NCBI GenBank assembly: GCA_934755305.1
Contig: CAKVLD010000087.1
Span: 1-10,168, forward strand
Source: an uncultured Clostridium sp.
GTDB lineage: Bacteria > Bacillota > Clostridia > Clostridiales > Clostridiaceae
Direction of reading: 5' to 3'
DNA: 10,168 nucleotides
Both the position numbers and the translations under genes were made by a program. The notes beneath the pieces were generated by a model. The model saw only the letters and a list, made by a program, of their open reading frames with translations, was not told the origin of the DNA and did no database searches. Positions 1 through 5,667 of the stretch are shown piece after piece. Positions within the stretch are counted from its first letter, which is position 1. Every line of letters starts with the position of its first letter.

Positions 1-2
1 AA

Positions 3-140
3 GGTAACACCACCATTACTGCATCATTATCCTTCTTCAATAATTTAACTGCTGATAAACCTATACATGTAGCAGTTGCTATTTATAACTATTTAGGTTC
101 TATCGCTACTATCATCTTTATCCTTCTATTATCCACTTAA
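3..140 (+). CDS. 3' end of an interrupted host membrane-protein gene (partial)
   Basis: An open frame runs from the window edge to a TAA at 138-140 and encodes 45 residues. The last part (HVAVAIYNYLGSIATIIFILLL) is a clear hydrophobic membrane segment. The frame overlaps the convergent 3' end of the serine recombinase gene by 23 bases, so the last residues are probably encoded by the inserted element and the native C-terminus is probably lost or replaced. The N-terminal part lies outside the window. The family is not recognised with confidence; a polytopic transporter is likely, and a vague resemblance to the last helices of sodium/bile-acid-type transporters is only a guess. It is one of only two plus-strand reading frames kept here, as expected for flanking chromosomal DNA. 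Confidence 0.45.
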   Translation, partial: GNTTITASLSFFNNLTADKPIHVAVAIYNYLGSIATIIFILLLST

Positions 141-1605
141 CATTTATGATTCCATTAGTATTTATATATATTTTCTTAATGATAGTTTTTAACATTACAT
201 TGTTCCATTGTTCAACTGGTATACTTAAAACTGATTGCACATCCTTTTTAAAGCTTCCTTTTTCTTGTGGTATAGTCCTAATTTGTTGCTCTAGTACCTC
301 TTTATTTTTTATTAAACTATCTAAAGTATTACTAATACTTTCGTTTTGTAACTTGAACTGATTTATATTTATTGCTTCATTAGAATAAAGTTCAACTAAT
401 TTATTGGTTTTCCTCATTTGCTCTTTTATTGACTTTTCTATACCTTGTAATTGCTCCTCTAGGTTATTTTTTATACTCATGTTAGTATTTATATTTATTA
501 AATCAAAATCCCTCTCTACAAGTTCATTCAATCTATATAAAATATATTCCACTAAGAATTCTTCTTCGACTCTGTTGCTACTATGACCAACTGCTAAACC
601 ACTTTTTTCATATTCACAACAATTATAATGTAGTTTTTTTCCCTTCTTTCTTCTTATAGTCATACTTGATTTACAATTATCACACACAAGTAAATTGCTA
701 AATAGTGAGGCATTAGATGATTTTTCTTTTCCCTTTACACTAAATCTATATTCTTTTGCTCTCTCTGAATTTTTCTTAAATATTTCATTAGCCTTTACAA
801 AAGTTTCATAGTCTATTATGGCTTCGTGATTATTCAAATGCTTAACCCATTTATCTTTATCAATATTTTTTCTTATTGACATAGTTACGTCAATCCCTTG
901 TGATTTTCCTTGAACTAAAGTTCCTATATAAACCTCATTTAAAATTATATTTTTTATAGTATTTCCCCTTATCGTTCCTCCATTTTTTCCTTTTATTCCT
1001 TCTGATGTTAGTATGTTCCCAATCTTAACTGTTCCATTTCCTTGCAAGTAAAGTTTAAATATTCTTTTAACTATTGATGCTTCTAAATCATTAACTACAA
1101 AATTCTTTTTTTGTATATCATAATCATATCCAAGTGGTGCTATACAATTATATATCTTACCTTGTTCTTTAAAGTTCTCAAATACTGTTTTTATTCTTTT
1201 ACTAGTTCTTTGACTCTCTTGCTCACTTAACCAACCAAACAAACCAAAGTTACCTGTTTCTTTAAAAGAATCTAATCCATCTTCTATAAATACTATCCGT
1301 ATTCCCACTTCTCTCAAATCTCTAATCGCTGATAATGTTTCTATCATATTTCTTCCAAATCTCGAAAAACTTTTAGATAATAATATGTCATATTTCTTAT
1401 CTTTTCCATCTTGAATAAGTTCTTTCCACTGTGTTCTATATTTTGCTTTTGTTCCCGAAATAGCTTCATCAATATAACTTTTATACAAAATGCAATTACT
1501 GTTTCTATCCATCCAAGCTTTAAAAATATCTTCTTGGTTTCCAATACTTTTTGACTGTGAATCATAATCAGTACTGGTACGACTAAAAGTTGCCACCTTG
1601 AACAT
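118..1605 (-). CDS. Large serine recombinase (site-specific integrase/excisionase)
   Basis: This 495-residue protein should integrate and excise the element. The N-terminal resolvase domain (about 1-150) has the RTST motif with catalytic Ser11, and the conserved SFSRFGRN stretch near residues 79-86 carries active-site arginines. A recombinase domain follows (about 155-275), with the LGYDYD and NEVYIGTL segments typical of the family. A zinc ribbon starts at CDNC (308-311) with paired cysteines near 329-330. A coiled coil (about 375-445) precedes the C-terminal end, the usual large serine integrase layout. The start is supported by AAGGAGG eight bases upstream of the ATG. It is the last gene before the element boundary and follows a 69-aa gene with a 40-base gap, probably co-transcribed. 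Its stop codon overlaps the end of the host reading frame, so the attachment site is expected just left of or at the 3' end of this gene. Length and domains look intact. Confidence 0.96.
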   Translation of the reverse strand: MFKVATFSRTSTDYDSQSKSIGNQEDIFKAWMDRNSNCILYKSYIDEAISGTKAKYRTQWKELIQDGKDKKYDILLSKSFSRFGRNMIETLSAIRDLREVGIRIVFIEDGLDSFKETGNFGLFGWLSEQESQRTSKRIKTVFENFKEQGKIYNCIAPLGYDYDIQKKNFVVNDLEASIVKRIFKLYLQGNGTVKIGNILTSEGIKGKNGGTIRGNTIKNIILNEVYIGTLVQGKSQGIDVTMSIRKNIDKDKWVKHLNNHEAIIDYETFVKANEIFKKNSERAKEYRFSVKGKEKSSNASLFSNLLVCDNCKSSMTIRRKKGKKLHYNCCEYEKSGLAVGHSSNRVEEEFLVEYILYRLNELVERDFDLININTNMSIKNNLEEQLQGIEKSIKEQMRKTNKLVELYSNEAININQFKLQNESISNTLDSLIKNKEVLEQQIRTIPQEKGSFKKDVQSVLSIPVEQWNNVMLKTIIKKIYINTNGIINVKWIIEG

Positions 1606-1645
1606 TGTTTATTCCTCCTTATGTAAAAATAACTTAGTATTATCA

Positions 1646-1855
1646 TTATACTAAGTTACACATTTCATTTAAAGCAGCCTCTAATTTTTTAGTTCCAAAT
1701 TCATCAATAAAAGTAAATACTCTTTTTCCTTTTTTCCATAATGAAATTCTTATATTATCATCCTTGTATATATCCTTAATCTCATTAGGCTTTAATTCCC
1801 GTTTATAAGCTTCAAGCTTGTCCTTTTCAACATAATTAAGTATTCTTATATCCAT
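1646..1855 (-). CDS. Small protein upstream of the recombinase; candidate directionality factor or regulator
   Basis: This encodes 69 residues starting MDIRILNYVEKD. The open frame extends 11 codons further to an ATG at 1888, but that ATG has no ribosome binding site. The ATG at 1855 has AAGGAG about eight bases upstream, so 1855 is chosen. The protein is charged and mixed alpha/beta in appearance (RISLWKKGKRVFTFIDEFG resembles a beta hairpin), with no membrane segment or recognised domain. It lies directly upstream of the integrase gene, in the same direction and downstream of the same promoter. Recombination directionality factors and small regulators of serine integrases are often encoded near the integrase, so that role is possible but is inferred from position alone. 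Confidence 0.75.
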   Translation of the reverse strand: MDIRILNYVEKDKLEAYKRELKPNEIKDIYKDDNIRISLWKKGKRVFTFIDEFGTKKLEAALNEMCNLV

Positions 1856-1898
1856 TTCTAAAACTCCTTGTATCGCTTGTTTTATCATATGTTTTTAA

Positions 1899-1923
1899 AA
1901 TCAAAAGTGTTACTTTTTTGATT
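1899..1923 (-). promoter_or_regulatory. Leader hairpin or operator-like inverted repeat upstream of the 69-aa gene
   Basis: Eight-base arms (AATCAAAA at 1899-1906 and TTTTGATT at 1916-1923) enclose nine bases, with a further imperfect GT/AC pairing inside. The repeat lies between the promoter at 1973-2002 and the ribosome binding site for the ATG at 1855. It could be a weak hairpin in the mRNA leader or an operator. It is AT-rich, so chance cannot be excluded. Confidence 0.3.
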
Positions 1924-1972
1924 GAAAATATTAATTAATCTTATAATCTTCTTTCATTTTTCCTCATACTTT

Positions 1973-2002
1973 ACTATCTGCGATCACATGCAAAAATGTA
2001 AA
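1973..2002 (-). promoter_or_regulatory. Promoter/operator for the 69-aa gene and recombinase
   Basis: Read on the minus strand, a -35 TTTACA (1997-2002) and a -10 GATAGT (1973-1978) are 18 bases apart. Transcription would start near 1966 and give a leader of about 110 bases before the ATG at 1855. The box is bounded by TTTAC (1970-1974) and GTAAA (1998-2002), a 33-bp symmetrical frame. The same arrangement occurs upstream of the helicase gene at 7878-7910, with 25 of 33 bases identical including spacer positions. Confidence 0.6.
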
Positions 2003-2022
2003 AAATTTTAAAAAATTTTTTC

Positions 2023-2066
2023 AAAAAATAATAGGGACTAACAATATTTAATTATTGTTAGTCCCT
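2023..2066 (-). terminator. Strong rho-independent terminator of the packaging/capsid operon
   Basis: A perfect 14-bp stem (AGGGACTAACAATA at 2033-2046 pairing with 2053-2066) has a 6-base loop. On the minus strand it is followed by ATTATTTTTT. It lies about 50 bases after the prohead protease stop codon and separates that operon from the recombinase operon. It is the strongest hairpin in the window. Confidence 0.93.
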
Positions 2067-2115
2067 CTATGATTAATTATCTTCTTGAGTCAATAAAGCT
2101 TCTTATATAATCAAT

Positions 2116-2760
2116 TTATGTTTTTCTATGCTTTGCTATAAAATCTTTAATATCTTTTATCTGTTTACCCCTTGATTCTTTTATAACGCTTTTTATACGA
2201 CTTATAAACTCTCTTGTTTCCATTTCCTCTATTTCCTTCTTATTACTACCACAATACACTCTTGTATTTGTATAAGCTGGCTCTACATCCAACAATATAG
2301 ATATTTCCTTAATGTGATCAAAGGAAGTTATAACCCTTACATAATTATAATTTTTACCTTTATTCTTAACTTCAATCCAGTAATCACTCTTACACACAAA
2401 CCCAAATGATAAACTAGTTATTTTACTTAAGTTTGATATAAGTTCTTCTGTGGGTTCTATTGTATAAGTAAAATGTAATCCCATTTTATCCTCATAATAA
2501 GTAAAATCCCTTAATTTAAAATCTTTATCGTAGTTGTGATTTATTAACAATAATGGTGGTTTCTTCTGTTTATATAATACATCTTTAAAAGCACCACTAA
2601 TAATTCTTTCTTTAAAGAAACTTCTCCTTTCTTTACTAAATAACACTTCTGATAGTTCATTAGTAGGTAGGAAACCTTTTATTAAAAGGTCTCCATTCTC
2701 TAGTATCCTAATCTCACATTTATCATTACTGATAAATATTTTATTGCTATTACTACTCAT
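2116..2760 (-). CDS. HK97-type prohead (capsid maturation) protease, peptidase family S78/U35
   Basis: This 214-residue protein matches the usual length of HK97-family prohead proteases, which cleave scaffold and major capsid precursors inside the assembling head. The expected landmarks appear in order: a beta-rich N-terminus, FKERIISGAF (49-58, like the family's ERI.PGAF), LLINHNYD with catalytic His75, a GLHF segment (94-97), the acidic TEE region, SLSFGF with catalytic Ser118, and IKEISILL with Glu152 at the position of the third conserved residue. It ends with a charged tail. Its ATG overlaps the stop of the upstream 218-aa gene by eight bases, with AGGAG six bases before the start, so the two are translationally coupled. 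It is the last gene of the operon. No portal or major capsid gene accompanies it, which is unusual because this protease normally sits between them; the substrate is therefore probably a helper phage's capsid protein or an unrecognised neighbour. Confidence 0.85.
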   Translation of the reverse strand: MSSNSNKIFISNDKCEIRILENGDLLIKGFLPTNELSEVLFSKERRSFFKERIISGAFKDVLYKQKKPPLLLINHNYDKDFKLRDFTYYEDKMGLHFTYTIEPTEELISNLSKITSLSFGFVCKSDYWIEVKNKGKNYNYVRVITSFDHIKEISILLDVEPAYTNTRVYCGSNKKEIEEMETREFISRIKSVIKESRGKQIKDIKDFIAKHRKT

Positions 2761-3409
2761 ATCTATCTCCTAATTTCCCCTCTAAGTACTTTATCCTATT
2801 TTCAACATCTTCCATAATATTATTTAAATAACTATGAATTCTGTTAAATAAAGATGTTTCTATCTCTTCGAGTGTAGGAAATTCAAGTTTTTCTTCTAAC
2901 TCCTGCTTTTGTAATTTTAAACTTTCAAGTTTTTTTCTTTCTTCTTTCGCAAGTTGTTTATCTATAGCATCTAAGTCATTTACGGTTTCTTCTAAAGCTT
3001 CTATTTCTTCATTATACTCTTCAATCATCCTCTCTCTCTTATGAGTCGGCAATATTCTTTGTAGTGCTTCACCTTTTAGATACTTATCATAACTTCTTTT
3101 ATAATATGAAAAGTCATATAAACATATCTCATTAGCAAATAATTCACTTACTTCTGATTCTCTTTTCCCAAATATATCTTCAGCTTTAATATTATCTATT
3201 GTAATATTTTTTATATCTCCTCTAATTTGATCTCTTAGCTCTCTTAACTTATCCAATACAATAGTAGCTAAAATTGGATTTAGTAATACCTCATTTGGTA
3301 TGGCTGGGTTAGTTACTTGAAATATAGAGTACCTAAATTTATTAATCTGTTTATACCTTTCTATCATTCTTATTCCTGTGATTGTTTGCCCTATTTTTTT
3401 CTTTATCAT
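2753..3409 (-). CDS. Coiled-coil protein coupled to the prohead protease; candidate capsid assembly factor
   Basis: This encodes 218 residues of no recognised family. The N-terminal half is mixed. A long, highly charged helical stretch (about 125-178, rich in Glu, Lys and Leu, for example EEIEALEETVNDLDAIDKQLA) predicts a coiled coil. A second helical region (about 180-215) ends in IKYLEGKLGDRYE. There is no signal peptide or membrane segment. AAGGAG lies 11 bases before the ATG at 3409; an internal ATG (residue 15) is a less supported alternative. The gene overlaps the protease start by eight bases and follows the 79-aa gene by five bases. Its position next to a prohead protease and its coiled-coil, scaffold-like composition make a scaffolding or capsid-size role, or a protease substrate, a reasonable hypothesis. 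It is not like known portal or capsid proteins as far as can be judged by eye. Confidence 0.8.
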   Translation of the reverse strand: MIKKKIGQTITGIRMIERYKQINKFRYSIFQVTNPAIPNEVLLNPILATIVLDKLRELRDQIRGDIKNITIDNIKAEDIFGKRESEVSELFANEICLYDFSYYKRSYDKYLKGEALQRILPTHKRERMIEEYNEEIEALEETVNDLDAIDKQLAKEERKKLESLKLQKQELEEKLEFPTLEEIETSLFNRIHSYLNNIMEDVENRIKYLEGKLGDRYE

Positions 3410-3414
3410 ATTAA

Positions 3415-3654
3415 TTATCTCTCCTTCGTTTCTCTTATAAAATTTTCTATTTTTTTGTGTGTCATATAAAAAGAATCTATTTCTTCTCTAACTGCATCAA
3501 TGTTTGAATTATAAGTTTCATTGTCACAAACGTGTACGGATAAATGGTTACCACCATTTTCTTTTATATAAATATAAGAATCACAAAGCACTACACTTGC
3601 TTTCTCTCTTTCAATTCTTGTATATAACTTTATAATACTCTCTGTTTTTACCAT
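3415..3654 (-). CDS. 79-aa protein, second copy of a tandem paralogous pair
   Basis: A small soluble protein of unknown function with AGGAG 11 bases upstream of the ATG. It aligns without gaps over its whole length with the 79-aa protein encoded just upstream (3661-3900). About 19 positions are identical, including Ser6, Leu10, Thr12, Ile14, Val21-Val22, Cys24, Tyr48, Ser50-Asn51, Asp53, Ile59, Phe62, Lys67-Lys68 and Glu70. The N-terminal half appears beta-rich and the last 30 residues helical. The six-base gap between the two genes and equal lengths point to an old tandem duplication. It sits inside the packaging/capsid operon, so a structural or assembly role is possible. No family is recognised. 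Confidence 0.78.
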   Translation of the reverse strand: MVKTESIIKLYTRIEREKASVVLCDSYIYIKENGGNHLSVHVCDNETYNSNIDAVREEIDSFYMTHKKIENFIRETKER

Positions 3655-3660
3655 ATTATT

Positions 3661-3900
3661 CTATTCTCCTAACACATTTATTGCATATAGTTCTACTTTT
3701 TTATAATATTCCTCGAACTCTGCTATTTTTACTTGTATTTCATCATGATTACTTTTGTATAGTTCTTCATTCATTGTAAGAATTTCTACATTAGTATTTA
3801 CTTTGGGTATAAAATTTACCGTTGCCGAACAATTTACTACCATTTCTTCCCCTATAAATATATTTGTGCTTAAATCAATATAACTTTTATTTTGTAACAT
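3661..3900 (-). CDS. 79-aa protein, first copy of a tandem paralogous pair
   Basis: A small soluble protein of unknown function with a good ribosome binding site (AAAGGAG ten bases before the ATG at 3900). It is the same length as the next gene and aligns to it gap-free at roughly a quarter identity. The best shared part is the C-terminal helix, with the pattern Y-x-S-N-x-D, then I-x-x-F and K-K-x-E. The N-terminal half is richer in beta-forming residues (MVVNCSATVNF). The divergence shows both copies have been kept for a long time, perhaps as subunits of a hetero-oligomer or with separate partners. It follows the 121-aa gene by 32 bases in the same operon. Confidence 0.78.
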   Translation of the reverse strand: MLQNKSYIDLSTNIFIGEEMVVNCSATVNFIPKVNTNVEILTMNEELYKSNHDEIQVKIAEFEEYYKKVELYAINVLGE

Positions 3901-3932
3901 ATAAAATTTTCTCCTTTAACTTTAGTAATTCT

Positions 3933-4298
3933 TTATCTTTCATTATTAATCTGATGTTGAACTTCAGCCATTAGCCTATTCCAATCTTTTCTATACTCTT
4001 CCTCTGACCACTTTTGCATTTCTACAATTGTTAACTCTTGAGATAACAACTCTTGCCATTCCTTTATTCTCTTATGGTTGTTGTGAAGCTTATCATACTC
4101 AATGCATTTATTCATATATTCATAGAAATTAGGATATTGATATTTATCCCAAGCCTGAATTGCAAACCATAAGCTATTATCACCCTTATATAAGACTTGT
4201 TTCTTATTATAGAAAGCTATTCCAAGGTTTAAAAATCTCTCTATTGGACTCTCTTTCCTTCTCGTGACTCTTTCCCTATGTATCTTTTTATTAGCCAT
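3933..4298 (-). CDS. Hypothetical 121-aa protein of the packaging operon
   Basis: The frame is open to an ATG at 4322, but the ATG at 4298 (MANKKIHRER) is preceded by GGAAGGAG with a nine-base spacing and overlaps the small-terminase stop by eight bases, so 4298 is preferred. The product is 121 residues: a very basic N-terminus (KKIHRERVTRRKE), a tryptophan- and tyrosine-rich middle (LWFAIQAWDKYQYPNFYEYM) and a helical charged end. No family is recognised. The place directly after the small terminase is where phages normally encode the large terminase, which is missing. The basic tail and position might suit a DNA or terminase partner, but that is speculative. Confidence 0.75.
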   Translation of the reverse strand: MANKKIHRERVTRRKESPIERFLNLGIAFYNKKQVLYKGDNSLWFAIQAWDKYQYPNFYEYMNKCIEYDKLHNNHKRIKEWQELLSQELTIVEMQKWSEEEYRKDWNRLMAEVQHQINNER

Positions 4299-4704
4299 TA
4301 TTTTCTTCTCCTTCCGGATCAAAAAGAATATGAATATTTTTCCTTGTACTAGGTGTTAATCCTAATTGTTTTAACATAGCTAAGATACTATTACTTGTAC
4401 TATTTTTAACCTTTACTATTGATAAGTAAGCCTCTATGTTTCCACTTTCTTTATATTTTATTAATAACTCATTAAAGAATTTGAAATCCACCATATTACT
4501 GACTATGGATGCAAGAATGAAGCTATCACTTTTTATAAGATTAGGAATCATTTCAACAAGTTCCTTATATAATTTTTTATATTCCTCATTACTTGGCAAT
4601 AACTTAGTAGTTCCTTTTATATCACCAATGGCTGAGAAATAAGCCTGAATGTTTAACTCTTTCTCTTCCTGAAGACTAAGTTCTTCTTTAGTCCAATTCT
4701 TCAT
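4291..4704 (-). CDS. terS: P27-family-like phage terminase small subunit
   Basis: This 137-residue protein resembles the P27 group of small terminases, which recognise phage DNA and deliver it to the large-subunit packaging motor. The clearest evidence is the C-terminal pattern: a helix with IEAYLSIVKVKNSTSNSIL, then MLKQLGLTPSTRKNI, matching the family's typical NP-x-(L/I)-x-I...LGLTP-x-(S/A)R end. The N-terminus has the usual YKKLYKELVEMIPNLI and central helical DFKFFNELLIKYKESG segments. The start has AGGAGG five bases upstream. The HNH gene two genes upstream strengthens the call, because HNH nucleases and P27-type TerS are neighbours in cos-packaging phages and some satellites. No large terminase follows. 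In a satellite, such a TerS would redirect a helper's large terminase to the element's DNA. Confidence 0.72.
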   Translation of the reverse strand: MKNWTKEELSLQEEKELNIQAYFSAIGDIKGTTKLLPSNEEYKKLYKELVEMIPNLIKSDSFILASIVSNMVDFKFFNELLIKYKESGNIEAYLSIVKVKNSTSNSILAMLKQLGLTPSTRKNIHILFDPEGEENNG

Positions 4705-4713
4705 ATTATCCTC

Positions 4714-4917
4714 CTAATCAAAAATTGATTTTTTTCCTTTGAAGCTGAAAATATTACTTTCATAACTTGACTCAAAACCTTCAACTTCAAAAGTATTTCT
4801 TATGGCAATTCTAACAAGATCACTAATTGACTTTTGCTCCTGATTCATCAATCTATTAAGCTCTTCTTTTTCTAAACTGTTAATTTTCACATTAAGTTTA
4901 TTTACACGTCTATCCAT
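4714..4917 (-). CDS. Ribbon-helix-helix (Arc/CopG-like) small DNA-binding protein
   Basis: This encodes 67 residues. The N-terminal half fits the ribbon-helix-helix fold: an amphipathic beta strand (RVNKLNVKINSLE), helix 1 (KEELNRLMNQEQ), a short turn with S-I-S-D and helix 2 (DLVRIAIRNTFE). Such proteins dimerise and bind operators, usually as repressors. The ATG has AAGGGAG five bases upstream. It sits between the HNH gene (14-base gap) and the small terminase (9-base gap). It may autoregulate the operon or regulate other element promoters, or assist DNA recognition in packaging. It is the only clear DNA-binding regulator candidate seen in the window. Confidence 0.68.
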   Translation of the reverse strand: MDRRVNKLNVKINSLEKEELNRLMNQEQKSISDLVRIAIRNTFEVEGFESSYESNIFSFKGKKSIFD

Positions 4918-4931
4918 ATTTTCTCCCTTCT

Positions 4932-5345
4932 CTATAGCAAATAGTTTATTTGTTCTTTTGGCATATCTATTTTTAAAAGTTCACATTGTTTACTCACTAG
5001 TTTTTCTTCAAGTTCTTCATGACACTTTTTACATACTGTCACTAGATTTGAGGGCTCATAAGCTAATTCAGGATGAGTTGCTCTTTTATATATGTGATGC
5101 ACTTGTAAACATTTGTATTCTACATATCCACGATTAAAACACAACCTACAAACTCCTCTATCTCTTCTTTTAATATCAATCTTTAAACTTCTCCATCTGC
5201 TGGTATTAGTAAACTTGTCAGCTTCTTTCGTTGCTTCTGTCCTATCTTTCCTTTTCTGCTTCTGCACTGATGATTTACATTTATCACAATATATATTTCC
5301 ATAAGTTATTAAACTTCTACATCTATTACACCTAGCTTTTATAAT
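4932..5345 (-). CDS. HNH endonuclease with N-terminal zinc ribbon, probable ATT start
   Basis: The HNH domain is clear: C66-x2-C69, His83-His84 (VHHI), Asn100, and C105-x2-C108 followed by His109, a zinc-bound HNH nuclease like those next to terminases in cos phages, where they support packaging. A shorter reading would start at GTG 5267 and give 111 aa, but in-frame coding continues upstream for 26 codons. That part includes two more zinc-ligand pairs, CNRC (6-9) and CDKC (20-23), with YGN between them, an arrangement common in phage HNH nucleases. No ATG, GTG or TTG lies between the in-frame stop at 5346-5348 and this region. AGGAG lies ten bases before an ATT at 5343-5345, so ATT is the likely start (numbering above uses it), or a mutated former ATG. 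The GTG at 5267 has no ribosome binding site. This is the first gene of the eight-gene operon. Confidence 0.85.
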   Translation of the reverse strand: MIKARCNRCRSLITYGNIYCDKCKSSVQKQKRKDRTEATKEADKFTNTSRWRSLKIDIKRRDRGVCRLCFNRGYVEYKCLQVHHIYKRATHPELAYEPSNLVTVCKKCHEELEEKLVSKQCELLKIDMPKEQINYLL

Positions 5346-5411
5346 TTATAATCAACTCCTAAATTTTTTCTTGACAGTAATTTTTATTGTATGATATGCT
5401 TTAATCAAAAT

Positions 5412-5458
5412 AAAAAAAAACTTAACCTTTGATATTTCAATTGGTTAAGCCTTTTTTT
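5412..5458. terminator. Bidirectional rho-independent terminator
   Basis: A 7-bp stem (CTTAACC at 5421-5427, GGTTAAG at 5443-5449) with a 15-base loop is flanked by nine A's on the left and seven T's on the right, so a T-run follows the hairpin on either strand. It insulates the HNH operon from upstream transcription, so the operon needs its own promoter in 5346-5411. No convincing minus-strand promoter was found there; a TTGACA at 5371-5376 reads on the plus strand. Confidence 0.75.
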
Positions 5459-5509
5459 ATCCTTACATGTACCCCCTTAAAATATTCATTGTAAAGGGGA
5501 ATTTATTTT

Positions 5510-5548
5510 ATGAAATTGCTGAGCGAAACTGTTAAAATGAGGAAATAA
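5510..5548 (+). CDS. Possible micro-ORF (12 aa) with a hairpin over its ribosome binding site
   Basis: A plus-strand ATG encodes MKLLSETVKMRK and then TAA. AAAGGGG lies ten bases upstream. That GGGG can pair with CCCCTT at 5473-5478 (AAGGGG at 5494-5499), which would hide the ribosome binding site. The segment lies between two terminators in a 320-base stretch with no other gene, so it may be an independent small transcript. There is no clear plus-strand promoter directly upstream and the peptide is not recognised. It could be a chance ORF or a remnant. Confidence 0.2.
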   Translation: MKLLSETVKMRK

Positions 5549-5591
5549 AAAAAGCACGTCCTTATTAATATGCTATTGATATTGATAAGAC
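5547..5591 (-). terminator. Terminator after the 203-aa gene
   Basis: CTTATTAATAT at 5561-5571 pairs with ATATTGATAAG at 5579-5589 (one mismatch or wobble), and GTC/AC extends the stem past a bulge. The loop is seven bases. On the minus strand GTGC and then seven T's (5547-5553) follow. It lies about 80 bases after the stop of the 5668-6279 gene. On the plus strand a weaker T-run follows at 5596-5600, so it may also end a plus transcript. Confidence 0.55.
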
Positions 5592-5667
5592 TTACTTTTT
5601 AATAATTTTTAGTTATATACCCTTACACTATATATTGTATTTACTTTAAACATATAGGGATACTTTT

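Noticed and set aside
146..586. Two plus-strand frames (146-361 and 404-586) of hydrophobic composition
   Set aside because: They lie antisense within the recombinase gene, and their Leu/Ile/Phe/Ser-rich content is what AT-rich antisense of a Lys/Glu-rich gene gives. No ribosome binding sites are evident.
1344..1646. 100-aa minus-strand frame overlapping the recombinase start
   Set aside because: It is an alternative frame over the catalytic domain coding region of the recombinase, which has clear motifs and a strong ribosome binding site.
4436..4642. Plus-strand 68-aa frame
   Set aside because: It is antisense to the P27-like small terminase, which has family-like sequence and operon context.
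5113..5304. Plus-strand 63-aa frame
   Set aside because: It is antisense to the HNH endonuclease, with low-complexity hydrophobic content.
5371..5395. TTGACA followed by TATGAT on the plus strand as a promoter
   Set aside because: The spacing is only 13 bases, too short for a sigma-A promoter, and transcription would run straight into the terminator at 5412-5458.
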